The notes below the pieces were generated by a model. That model was not told the DNA's origin, did not search any database, and was given only the letters and a program-made list of their open reading frames with translations. Shown here piece by piece: positions 15,690 to 23,671 of a stretch of 51,648 bases of DNA. A program made the position numbers and the translations under genes. Each line of letters starts with the position of its first letter. The stretch's first letter is position 1. The DNA comes from CAZESS01 sp964414415 (GTDB lineage: Archaea; Thermoplasmatota; E2; UBA202; DSCA01): the NCBI GenBank assembly GCA_964414415.1, contig CAYPWJ010000009.1, positions 1 to 51,648 of the forward strand. The letters run 5' to 3'.

Positions 15690-17471
15690 CTACAGCGCCA
15701 GGGAAAGCAGCCGGTGCAGCAGGGGAAATCGCTCCGTCAGCAGCGCAAGCAGCGGCGGCAGCGACCCGCGTTTGGGTGTGGTGACGCTGACCGGAACGGT
15801 GGCCGTGTCGCTGCGGTTGTGGATGTTGACCACGGTGAGCGCTCCATTGAACGTGGTGTTCTCCTGGCCGGGAACGTCGATGGAGACGTCGACGGTTGCA
15901 GGGCAGCCGGGCTTGACGTCGCTGCGGTTGCGCGGGGTAAACGTCCAGTCGCCCCAGTCGGGCCATTCAGTTATCTCCCAGTCGAGGCTGGAGAGCTTCT
16001 CTCCGACGTTTTCGACGGTGAACTCCCCGGTGACCTGTCGACCGGGCCGGATGTCGCTCCAGCTGAGTGAGCCGCTACATGCGAGGTCCGGCGTGGTGGG
16101 CGTCCATGGATTGGCGAGGCCCTTGATGCAGAAGTTGGCGGATGGCTTGAGGTAGGTGATGTCGAGCCATCGCTGGCCCACGCGGAGGTAGCTCTGTCCG
16201 CGGCTCGCGGTCGAGGTGACCGTGGTTGCCTGGCGCTGGCAGCCCAGCAGCACGGGGACCTCCGACGTCCGGTCGTATGGATGGCCGCCGGCGGATAATG
16301 AGAGGCGGAGGTAGAAGTCGTCGCCCTCGGTGAAAGCGACGGGGCCGACGGCGACGGTGTGGTAGCCCACGTGCTGGAAGCTGCCGCTGACGCTGGTGAG
16401 CGGATCGCGCAGCTCGCCGTCCGTGAACCGGTCATACACGGTCAGGGTGTAGGAGCCGTTGGTGGCAGCCGTGTAGAAGCCGGCGGCCTGAAGGAGCGTA
16501 TCATTGGTAGCCGTGAATGCGTTGAATGCCTGGTCTGCCCGCTGCATCGTGTCCCGCCAGCCGTGGTAGTCGTGGCTGTAGATGGTGTCGTAGGGCATGG
16601 GCTCCACCTGCTGGTAGGAGACGGCGCCCATCTCGGGGTGATGGCCGCACCATTTGTCGTAGTAGGAGATCCAGAAGTAGCCGTCGAGGCCCCACCCGCT
16701 CCCCCAGCTGTTCTTGATGAGCCATGCACCATCCTGGGGTGCCGGCGTTTCCCTGTCGTCGTCCCAGCCGACGATGGCGACAGCGTGGTTCGGCATCGCG
16801 TCGCTCGACGGCGGCTGATAATGGACATAGCCTTCATGCATGAAAGAGCCGTCCACGCACAGGCAGGTCCCCACCACGCCGTGGTTCATCACCGCCCGCT
16901 TGATGGCGTCGATGCGCTGCAGATCTTCGCCGGCGGTGTACCATGCAATGGTCCGTGGGTAATAGTATTCGAAGCTATCGTTGTACCGCTTCGGCGGAAG
17001 AGAATACCATGGGTCGTCTCTCTCGGTGTCGTCATTGGCCGCCGGTGAGTAGACGGCGCCGTGCCGTGTGAGATAGGCCGACGCGACGCGGTAGTCGCCG
17101 CCGTAGTGGACCTCGAGGCCGTCACCTTCAGGCGGGTCGAGGTCGCCGTTGAAAAACTGGTTGAAGCCGTTCCACCAGTCGAGGTGATACTCGGCCAGGT
17201 TGGGCTCCCGGGAGTGATGCCACACGTCCGTCATAAGCAGGTTGCCCTCCAGGGCGGCCATGACGCCATGCGTCCAGCACGTCCCGCCGGTCTGGCTTTT
17301 CACCGACGTGACGTAGCTGCTGCCGTTGACGGCACGGAGGTCGTATTCTTCAGGCAGCCCCGCCGTGCTGTCTTCCATATGGGTGGTGCTCAACGCCGCC
17401 GGCGTCCACGCCATGACGAGCAACGCAAGGACAGCTGCCGCGGCCGCCGGTGTCCGGTGAAAACGATGCAT
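15690..17471 (-). CDS. Exported papain-family (C1A) cysteine protease with lectin-like and Ig-like C-terminal domains
   Basis: A 593-residue protein with a signal peptide (AAAAAVLALLVMAWTPAAL). The protease domain spans about 40-280: the mature-enzyme opening LPEEYDLRA, catalytic Cys65 in GGTCWTHG, catalytic His229 in PNHAVAIVGWDD, and Asn254 in LIKNSWGSGWG. Residues 285-455 resemble the beta-rich lectin-like domain seen fused to archaeal and bacterial C1 proteases (YHTVAVGPVAFTEGDDFYLRL). Residues 460-570 look like an Ig/CARDB-like fold (FTVENVGEK). No prodomain is evident between signal and Cys domain. It likely degrades proteins outside the cell, which fits a proteolytic, peptide-using lifestyle together with the C25-like lipoprotein. 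Confidence 0.92.
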   Translation of the reverse strand: MHRFHRTPAAAAAVLALLVMAWTPAALSTTHMEDSTAGLPEEYDLRAVNGSSYVTSVKSQTGGTCWTHGVMAALEGNLLMTDVWHHSREPNLAEYHLDWWNGFNQFFNGDLDPPEGDGLEVHYGGDYRVASAYLTRHGAVYSPAANDDTERDDPWYSLPPKRYNDSFEYYYPRTIAWYTAGEDLQRIDAIKRAVMNHGVVGTCLCVDGSFMHEGYVHYQPPSSDAMPNHAVAIVGWDDDRETPAPQDGAWLIKNSWGSGWGLDGYFWISYYDKWCGHHPEMGAVSYQQVEPMPYDTIYSHDYHGWRDTMQRADQAFNAFTATNDTLLQAAGFYTAATNGSYTLTVYDRFTDGELRDPLTSVSGSFQHVGYHTVAVGPVAFTEGDDFYLRLSLSAGGHPYDRTSEVPVLLGCQRQATTVTSTASRGQSYLRVGQRWLDITYLKPSANFCIKGLANPWTPTTPDLACSGSLSWSDIRPGRQVTGEFTVENVGEKLSSLDWEITEWPDWGDWTFTPRNRSDVKPGCPATVDVSIDVPGQENTTFNGALTVVNIHNRSDTATVPVSVTTPKRGSLPPLLALLTERFPLLHRLLSLAL

Positions 17472-17501
17472 AGTAATGCATTTCTCGCTGCTATAAAAGC
17501 G

Positions 17502-18227
17502 TTATCGGCCGTCGCTTTCAAGGTGATACACGACGCGCTCTGTATCCGCGCCTTTGCTCTCCCGCGCGACGCTGGAAATCAGCGGTATCTCTCCGGTGCT
17601 CCGGACGTGTGTCCCGGCGCAGGGGCAGACGTCGAAATCCCCGATTTCCACGATGCGCAACTGTTTGATCGACGAGGGCAGAAGGTCGAGGTTGCAGCGC
17701 TCCGGGTTGACCCGTTGCTCGAGCGATGACCGTTTCTCCTGGGATATGGTGACCGGTGCGTCGGCGGCGATGACCTCGTTGCAGCTGGCGGCGATGCGGT
17801 GCAGGTCGTCGTCGGTGAACGACGCGGGTTTAAAGTCAACGCGGGAGTAATCGGCATGCACCTGGTTGCCGACCGTCCGCGCTTCATATAAATCATATAC
17901 GACGCCGGAGAGGATGTGCTGGGCGGTGTGCATCTGCATGTGGGCGTAGCGCCGCTGCCAGTCCAGGATGCCGCGCACCTCGGTGCCCTCGAGCGGCAGG
18001 TCGCCGTCCAAGACGTGTTTTATGATGCCTTTCTTGGCGACGTGCGTCACCCTCGCTTCATGGTCGTCCCATTGCAGGATGCCCTGGTCGGCGGGCTGGC
18101 CGCCGCCCTCAGGGTAGAACGCGCTTCGGTCGAGGACGACGTAGTCTTTTTTGCTCTTGGTGACGACGGCGTCGAACTCCTTGATGTAGTTGGATGCGAT
18201 GTCGTCCATGTAGAGAAGCTCGGTCAT
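17502..18227 (-). CDS. alaX: AlaX-type trans-editing alanyl-tRNA deacylase
   Basis: A 241-residue stand-alone editing protein related to the AlaRS editing domain, which removes Ser or Gly from mis-charged tRNA-Ala. Visible: FYPEGGGQPADQG (the glycine-rich motif), the zinc ligands HTAQH, and CPCAGTHV with the further zinc-binding Cys and His. Length fits AlaX-M. Neighbouring msrB lies 20 bases upstream on the same strand, so both may share a transcript. Confidence 0.94.
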   Translation of the reverse strand: MTELLYMDDIASNYIKEFDAVVTKSKKDYVVLDRSAFYPEGGGQPADQGILQWDDHEARVTHVAKKGIIKHVLDGDLPLEGTEVRGILDWQRRYAHMQMHTAQHILSGVVYDLYEARTVGNQVHADYSRVDFKPASFTDDDLHRIAASCNEVIAADAPVTISQEKRSSLEQRVNPERCNLDLLPSSIKQLRIVEIGDFDVCPCAGTHVRSTGEIPLISSVARESKGADTERVVYHLESDGR

Positions 18228-18247
18228 GTGCTCACAACGCCCGGGTG

Positions 18248-18655
18248 TTAATCACTTTTTTCCTTTGGCTGGAAGTCCAGCGCGGCGGAGTTGATGCAGT
18301 AGCGCTTCCCGGTCGGTCCCGGACCGTCGTCGAACACGTGGCCCAGGTGACCGCTGCATTTTTTGCATCGGACTTCGGTGCGGTGCACGCCGTGGCTGTC
18401 GTCGGAGCGCGCCTCGAGGGCATCCGCCGATACCGGTGCGGTGAAGCTCGGCCAGCCCGTGCCCGAGTCGTACTTGTCGTCGGATGAAAACAGGGGTGCT
18501 CCGCAGCCCGCGCACCTGTAGACCCCTGCCTCGTGATGGCCAATGTATGCGCCGGAGAACGGGGGCTCGGTGCCCTGCTCCCGCAGGACATGGTATTGAC
18601 GGGGTGAAAGCCGACGGCGCCGTTCCCTGCTTGAGGATTCACCTGCTGGAGGCAT
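18248..18655 (-). CDS. msrB: Peptide methionine-R-sulfoxide reductase MsrB
   Basis: A 135-residue protein that reduces methionine-R-sulfoxide in damaged proteins. Visible: two CxxC zinc-binding pairs (CAGCGAPLF and CKKCSGHLG), DSGTGWPSF, GHLGHVFDDGP and the catalytic Cys in KRYCINSAAL. No signal peptide, so it acts in the cytosol. Its presence suggests at least occasional exposure to oxygen or reactive species. Confidence 0.96.
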   Translation of the reverse strand: MPPAGESSSRERRRRLSPRQYHVLREQGTEPPFSGAYIGHHEAGVYRCAGCGAPLFSSDDKYDSGTGWPSFTAPVSADALEARSDDSHGVHRTEVRCKKCSGHLGHVFDDGPGPTGKRYCINSAALDFQPKEKSD

Positions 18656-18727
18656 AGAGGGACAACCAGGGGTGCTACAAAGCCTTTTCCGTTACAAAGA
18701 CGTTAAATACCGCCCCGGGGATGGCAG

Positions 18728-19606
18728 ATGACGATGAAGACGGATGCGGTGCGGAAGCGTGTCGAGCGGCTGGGTGAGCGCGCGATAGAGACCGACTTCG
18801 CCCGCGGCGTCATCCACCAGCTCAAGCGGAACAAGCTGTTCCAGCTCATCCATCAGGAGATGCAGCGCATCCGGGCGAAAAAGATGATGGAGGACATCAG
18901 GCAGCATCCGGTGCCCCGTCATCTCGCCGTGATAATGGACGGCAACCGCCGCTACGCCTTCGAGGAGGGGCTCACACCGCAGGAGGGACACCGCATCGGC
19001 GGCAGCAAGCTTGAGGACGTCGTCAAATGGTGCCACGAGGTCGGCATCGAGGGATTGACCGTCTTCGCTTTTTCGACCGACAACTTCAAGCGCTCCGACG
19101 AAGAAGTCCGGCATCTCATGGACCTGTTCGCCGAGGACCTGCGACGGCTGGCCGAGAACGAGCGCATCCACGACCACGAGGTCAGGGTAAAGGTCATCGG
19201 CGAAACCGACGTGCTCCCCGACCGGGTGGTCGAGGCGGCAGCAGAGGTCGAGGAGGCAACCCGGAGCTACGAGCAGCATTATTTCAACGTCGCCATCGGG
19301 TACGGCGGACGCGAGGAAATCGTCGAAGCAGTCCGGCAGATAGCCCGGGACGTCGAAGGCGGCAAAGTCGACCCGGGAGAGGTAGAAAAAGAGCTCATTT
19401 CGTCGTATCTCTACACGGCGGACAGCCCCGACCCGGACCTCATCCTCCGCACCTCGGGCGAGGAGCGCATCTCGAATTTTCTGCTCTGGCAGCTCGCCTA
19501 CGCAGAGTTCTATTTCTCCGACGTCTACTGGCCAGCTCTAAAGAAAACGGATTTTTTGAACGTCATCCAGTCGTACCAGAAACGACAGCGGCGCTATGGC
19601 ACGTAA
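18728..19606 (+). CDS. uppS: cis-Prenyltransferase (UppS-like undecaprenyl/polyprenyl diphosphate synthase)
   Basis: A 292-residue enzyme that adds isopentenyl units in cis to make the long polyprenyl diphosphate carrying glycans for protein N-glycosylation or surface polysaccharides. Visible: HLAVIMDGNRRYA (catalytic Asp), EGHRIGGSKLEDVVKWC, LTVFAFSTDNFKR, FNVAIGYGGREEI, and DLILRTSGEERISNFLLWQ with the substrate-binding Arg and Ser. The first 60 residues form a helical extension, common in archaeal members. A TATA-like GTTAAATACC at 18702-18711 lies about 21-25 bases before the ATG. It overlaps the next gene by 11 bases. Confidence 0.95.
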   Translation: MTMKTDAVRKRVERLGERAIETDFARGVIHQLKRNKLFQLIHQEMQRIRAKKMMEDIRQHPVPRHLAVIMDGNRRYAFEEGLTPQEGHRIGGSKLEDVVKWCHEVGIEGLTVFAFSTDNFKRSDEEVRHLMDLFAEDLRRLAENERIHDHEVRVKVIGETDVLPDRVVEAAAEVEEATRSYEQHYFNVAIGYGGREEIVEAVRQIARDVEGGKVDPGEVEKELISSYLYTADSPDPDLILRTSGEERISNFLLWQLAYAEFYFSDVYWPALKKTDFLNVIQSYQKRQRRYGT

Positions 19607-19976
19607 ACTCTCTTGTCTCTTGTTCCTCGGCGGCGTCGCCTGCATCATAGCGGGCGTCGTCACCGGCGAGGGAGAAGCCGGCATATTCATCATTTTTCCC
19701 TTTATATACGGCTCCGGCTGGCTGATGCTGCTGGGCGTCGCGCTGGTTTTCCTCTCCGTCGGTGCCTTCATGTTCACCGCGCTGCCCTCGAGGACCGTCG
19801 GGCGGATGCCGCCCGGGCGGGACCCGCCGCATCCAGAGAAAAAAGCCGGCGGTGTCATCCTCATCGGCCCCATCCCCGTCGTCATCGCAAGCGACAAAAA
19901 ACTGGCGCTGGCGCTGCTCATCGTCGGCATCGCCGCAGCTATTATTCTCTGGCTGCTGCTTCCCCTGTTTTTGTAA
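19596..19976 (+). CDS. DUF131 (TIGR00304-type) small membrane protein
   Basis: A 126-residue membrane protein with about four hydrophobic segments: residues 6-22, 28-36 with 40-58, 84-95 and 104-124. The block KAGGVILIGPIPVVIASDKKLALALLIVG is the conserved core of the archaeal DUF131 family (visible pieces GGVILIGPIP and FGSD/ASDKK). Function unknown. The start overlaps uppS by 11 bases, and the 3' end overlaps the convergent methyltransferase gene by 35 bases. Confidence 0.9.
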   Translation: MARKLSCLLFLGGVACIIAGVVTGEGEAGIFIIFPFIYGSGWLMLLGVALVFLSVGAFMFTALPSRTVGRMPPGRDPPHPEKKAGGVILIGPIPVVIASDKKLALALLIVGIAAAIILWLLLPLFL

Positions 19977-20634
19977 CGACGGCAAAATGGTTATCCGGGT
20001 GGCGCTCCGATACCTTCTTCACGCTCCATATGCGGGCGATGTGAAGCCCGGCCCGCGTGATGTCACGCTGGAGCTCCCGGCAGCCGTAGAGATGATAGAA
20101 GCGCTGGACGTGCATCCCGTCTTTCTTCCATGGCACCATGACGTCGCCGGCCGTCCGCCACGGCGTGAGCAGCTGCCGCAGCGAGCGCCAGCGAAAGCGG
20201 TCCTGCCATTTCGACCACACCGATATCAATGCTGCACCGTTGGGCTTGAGCACACGCCGGAGCTCCCGAAGGGAGGCGATACGCCTGCCATGCCCGTTGA
20301 TGTTGTGCAGCGCGGCGATGAACAGCCCGCAGTCCGCCACGTCGCCTGCAAGTGGAAGCGACGCCGCGTCGGCGACCAAGACGGCGACGTTGTCCAGCTC
20401 CTGCTCCTGCATCTTTCGCCGGGCAACGGCGGCCATGGCGGGAGCGCCGTCCAGCCCGATAGCCCTGCTGCAATGCCGTGCAAGCAGCACGAGGTGGCGT
20501 CCGTTGCCGCAGCCGATGGCTACCCCGGTGCCACGCTGCCTGGCGGTGAAGTCCACGCATTCCTGCCAGGGGTGCTGTCTCGTCTCGTCGAAGCTCTCAG
20601 CGATGACGTCCCATTCGTTGGCCACAGGCATCAT
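19942..20634 (-). CDS. Trm9/ALKBH8-like SAM-dependent methyltransferase
   Basis: A 230-residue class I methyltransferase. SAM site: VAIGCGNGRHLVLLA, then GLDGAPAM and VADAASLPL. The N terminus WDVIAESFDETRQHPW and the later ALISVWSKWQDRFRW and GDVMVPWK match the pattern of Trm9, the eukaryotic enzyme that methylates the cm5U side chain of wobble uridine in tRNA. An archaeal role at the same nucleotide, downstream of Elp3-like carboxymethylation, is inferred; no partner is in view. General small-molecule methylation remains possible. The gene overlaps DUF131 tail to tail. Confidence 0.75.
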   Translation of the reverse strand: MMPVANEWDVIAESFDETRQHPWQECVDFTARQRGTGVAIGCGNGRHLVLLARHCSRAIGLDGAPAMAAVARRKMQEQELDNVAVLVADAASLPLAGDVADCGLFIAALHNINGHGRRIASLRELRRVLKPNGAALISVWSKWQDRFRWRSLRQLLTPWRTAGDVMVPWKKDGMHVQRFYHLYGCRELQRDITRAGLHIARIWSVKKVSERHPDNHFAVVTKTGEAAARE

Positions 20635-20653
20635 TGCAGCAGGTCATAAAAGG

Positions 20654-21089
20654 TTAGCCCCCACGCCGCAGCCGGCCAGTCAGCAATCGGTCGGTGCCGA
20701 ATATCCAGACGGCCACGCCTATCAACGCCACATAGACGATACCGCCGAGGACGAGCAGGTAGATGGCGAAGAGCAGCGCCTTCAACGAGAGGGGCAGCGT
20801 CGCGAAGTCGCGGAACATGACCAGGAACATGGGAATCAATGCGAGGACCGACACCGGCACGGTCAGCATCTGCGCGCTCTAGTAGTTCTTGGCGAACGTC
20901 CCGAGCACCATGCAGAGCGACAGGCCGGCGGTCAACGCCACGAACAGCGACAGGGTGATGAGACCGTAGTCCAGGGCGGTGAACTGCAGTCCATATGCAG
21001 CGAGGTCGACGTCGCCACCTTGCGTGAACGAGGTGGCATAGTAGCTGAATCCCACCATGTAGATGACGGCCATGACGAGGCCGACGACG
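20654..21089 (-). pseudogene. Remnant of ABC-2 type (NatB-like) transporter permease
   Basis: Reading the minus strand from about 21089, a membrane protein frame runs VVGLVMAVIYMVGFSYY ... VLGTFAKNY, meets a TAG at 20879-20881, and continues in the same frame with SARMLTVPVSVLALIPMFLV to a stop at 20654. The match to the C-terminal half of ABC-2/NatB permeases (GTFAKNYQSAQxLxxP) makes the TAG look like a CAG (Gln) to TAG change. A second lesion may be an in-frame deletion between LLFAI and YLLVLGG, where homologues carry a longer loop. The N-terminal half is absent; the frame runs directly into the DUF72 remnant on the other strand. Confidence in the family is moderate; that the gene is broken is clear. 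Confidence 0.75.
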
Positions 21090-21280
21090 GCCTCGTTCGC
21101 CTACATCCGGTGGCACGGGAGCAAAGCATGGTACTCGTCGCGGTACAGCCGCCATGAGCTGCAGCGCTGGGCGGACATCATCCGCAACCTGCCGGTGCAG
21201 CACGTCTACGGCTACTTCAACAACGACACAACGCCCATGCACCGGAGAACTGCCGGCAGCTACGGCGCCTCACACGGTAG
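21090..21280 (+). pseudogene. C-terminal remnant of a DUF72 (YecE-like) protein
   Basis: The plus strand encodes ASFAYIRWHGSKAWYSSRYS and later NLPVQHVYGYFNND, which match the conserved end of DUF72 proteins (AYxRxHG...YxYFNND). Near base 21230 one base appears to be lost: in the shifted frame the text continues AHAPENCRQLRRLTR to a TAG at 21278, as expected for the family C terminus. The N-terminal two thirds are missing. The fragment abuts the permease remnant head to head, so a deletion probably joined two genes here. Confidence 0.78.
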
Positions 21281-22150
21281 CTGTTCCCGGCGGGCGAGCA
21301 GCAGCACACCGAGACAGAGCAGCACCAGGCCAGCGGTCTGCAGCGCCGTCACCGCCTCGTCGAGGACGAGCCAGCCGAGCATCGCGGCGAAGAACGGCGA
21401 CGCGAGTTCAAGCGCCGATACCTGGGCCGCCTTTAGCCGCTTCAGCCCTTCATAGTAGAGGATGGTGCCTACGCCGACGACGAGGCCGACCAGTATCTGC
21501 CAGACGTTTGCCACAAAGAGGAGGTCACGGACGGCGAGATAGCCGAGCATGACCAGCGAGGCAAGCGCGAAGCGGTAGAAGGTAATGGCGCCCGCGTGCA
21601 GCCCCGTCAGGTACCGCCGCATAGCCACCGCGGTGGACGCCCAGGCAGCTGTCGCCACCAGCACGAACGCATCACCCCAGGTGCCAAATGCGAGGTTGAC
21701 GGCACGCATCGGCGTCCTGGTGCTCACCAGCCAGGCGGAAAGCATCATCAGGGCGATGCCGCCGGCGTCGTAGCGCGTGAGCCGGTCCTTTGCCAGCAGC
21801 GGAACGCTCAACGCGACGATGAACACCGGCTGGAGATGGCCTATGAGCACCGCGTTGACGACGGCGGTCCGCTGCAGCGCGAGCAGATACAACGCATCGG
21901 CGAACAGGGTGCCCACCACGGCGAGGTAGACCAGCGGCGGTAGGTCGCGGCGGGCGACCCTGAAAGCATCGCGGTTCGTTGCAGCGACATAGAGCAGCGC
22001 CACTCCTGCAACCACCATGGCCCGGATGGCGACGGTGTGCATCGCGTCTGCACTGCCGTAGGACAGCCGGGCCGCTACGGGCTCGATGGCCCACATGACG
22101 CTTGCCGACAGCACCGCCACAACACCACGGTGTTTGACGTGCAGCGCCAT
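21260..22150 (-). CDS. DMT-superfamily (EamA) membrane transporter
   Basis: A 296-residue membrane protein with ten predicted helices arranged as two EamA halves (about 10-140 and 150-285). Visible: GVVAVLSASVMWAIEPV near the start and the second-half pattern ALASLVMLGYL...LVLDEAVTALQTAGLVLL. Such proteins export amino acids, nucleotides or other metabolites; the substrate cannot be read from sequence. The start ATG at 22150 overlaps the stop of the HerA gene (TGATG), implying co-translation with herA/nurA. Its 3' end overlaps the DUF72 remnant. Confidence 0.9.
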   Translation of the reverse strand: MALHVKHRGVVAVLSASVMWAIEPVAARLSYGSADAMHTVAIRAMVVAGVALLYVAATNRDAFRVARRDLPPLVYLAVVGTLFADALYLLALQRTAVVNAVLIGHLQPVFIVALSVPLLAKDRLTRYDAGGIALMMLSAWLVSTRTPMRAVNLAFGTWGDAFVLVATAAWASTAVAMRRYLTGLHAGAITFYRFALASLVMLGYLAVRDLLFVANVWQILVGLVVGVGTILYYEGLKRLKAAQVSALELASPFFAAMLGWLVLDEAVTALQTAGLVLLCLGVLLLARREQLPCEAP

Positions 22151-23667
22151 CAGTAGAAGCCCTCATCGAGTCGCTCCGTATCTCGGGCGGGCGGATCGAT
22201 GTCCTCGAGATAGTCGTCGTACCAGTGTATCGTGGCGGGGATGGCGAACGGCGCTCCCGGGTAGGTTATCAGGGCTTCGCCGGCCTCCAGCGTCTGTATC
22301 TCTTTTTCGAGCTTCGAGAGGTCCTGCTTGGCGGAACTCTTGATGACGGTGCGGTCTGACTCGTCGGCCAGGCCGAGGATGAAAAACGTGTTGAACTGGG
22401 AGAGCAACTCCTCCTGTATCAGCCGGGGCTGCTGCGTGATGGCGCACAGCCCGACCTTGAACTTTCGGCCCTCCCTGGCGATACGGGCAAAGGCGCCCTG
22501 CCGCTCCCTGAGTACCCGCTGGGCTTCCTCCATCGTCACCAGGACGGGCGGCAGCTCGCGGAACCGCTCCCTGTCACGGTAGAGCGCCTTGTAGCAGCTG
22601 AGGATGCGGCGCGCCAGGACGACGCTGACGAGGAGCTCCTCGTATTCGTACAGCCCGGAGGTGTCCATCAGCACCGTCGCGCCCTGCCGCAGCCGGGCCA
22701 GGACGTCGTCGGTCACCTGGACGCTCTCGTCGGTGTGCACGATGTCGGAGGCGAGGATGCGCTCCGCCCGGCGCTGCAGCACCCCGAACGTCGACTCGTG
22801 TATCTTCTGGCCGAACGCCTCGACCAGGGTGTCGATGTCCATCCGGGCGAGCCTGAGCAGCCACTGTTTGCCGTAGCGTCCCGTCAGGGCGTAGAGAGCG
22901 TCGCGCTGTGCATCCGAGAACGAAAAAATGTTCTGCACGTCACCAACGGTTATCTCCGTCGCGGCCAGCTGCAGCGTCGTGTGCGGCCCCTGGAGACGAT
23001 GCGGCGAGTAGACGGCCAGCGCCCGCTCCGCCGTGGGGTGATGGCGCAGCCCTTTGCCCGCGTCGCCGCCGTCGTAGTACTCGCCGTGGGGATCTATGAT
23101 GAGGAGGCCGTAGCGGCCCTGCCGCATGACGGAGGCGGCGAACACGCGCATCAGGTTGCTCTTGCCCATGCCGGTGGTCGCGAAGATGCCGACGTGGTGG
23201 GACAGCAGCGCTCCCTTGACCGCGACGGGGACATCGATGTCCTGCCGGCCGCTTCGCAGGCAGCCGATCTCGATGTCGCCCATCTGCTGCTGCAGGAACC
23301 TGTAGTCGTCCGGCGCGGCGCGTCGCACCCTGGAAAAATGCGCGGGCAACATCCTGGGTCGCTCGAATGAACCGTCGCGAAGCATGCCCAACGGTGCGCA
23401 GACCGCCAGCTTGAAGAGCCGGCGTTCCTTGTCCCGCATCCGGTATTCATGCTGCCCTGCATCGAGCGCGAGCATCTCCCCGGCGGTGCGGAGTCCCCAC
23501 TGGTCGGAGCCCTCCTGACCGTAGCGGAGGTCGACGACACGCAGGAAAAAACGAGCGTCGCGCTCTGCATCGTCGGCGACCACGATCTCGCCCAGGGTGA
23601 CCTCCCGGCTGTAGGGGCAGCGAAACACGATTTCGGTGACGGTGTTGCCGATGATTCGTCCAAGCAT
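22150..23667 (-). CDS. herA: HerA-type DNA translocase/helicase
   Basis: A 505-residue hexameric FtsK/HerA ATPase that works with NurA nuclease and Mre11-Rad50 to resect DNA ends for homologous recombination. An N-terminal beta-barrel (HAS-barrel, about 1-100) precedes the motor. Walker A is TTGMGKSNLM, preceded by HHVGIFA; LLIIDPHGEYYD follows; Walker B is PVLVTMEEAQRVL; the arginine-finger region is GRKFKVGLCAITQQP. The C terminus ends with a tail rich in acidic residues and DTERLDEGFY. Co-encoded with nurA four bases upstream, as is usual in archaea. Confidence 0.95.
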   Translation of the reverse strand: MLGRIIGNTVTEIVFRCPYSREVTLGEIVVADDAERDARFFLRVVDLRYGQEGSDQWGLRTAGEMLALDAGQHEYRMRDKERRLFKLAVCAPLGMLRDGSFERPRMLPAHFSRVRRAAPDDYRFLQQQMGDIEIGCLRSGRQDIDVPVAVKGALLSHHVGIFATTGMGKSNLMRVFAASVMRQGRYGLLIIDPHGEYYDGGDAGKGLRHHPTAERALAVYSPHRLQGPHTTLQLAATEITVGDVQNIFSFSDAQRDALYALTGRYGKQWLLRLARMDIDTLVEAFGQKIHESTFGVLQRRAERILASDIVHTDESVQVTDDVLARLRQGATVLMDTSGLYEYEELLVSVVLARRILSCYKALYRDRERFRELPPVLVTMEEAQRVLRERQGAFARIAREGRKFKVGLCAITQQPRLIQEELLSQFNTFFILGLADESDRTVIKSSAKQDLSKLEKEIQTLEAGEALITYPGAPFAIPATIHWYDDYLEDIDPPARDTERLDEGFY

Positions 23668-23671
23668 GCTA

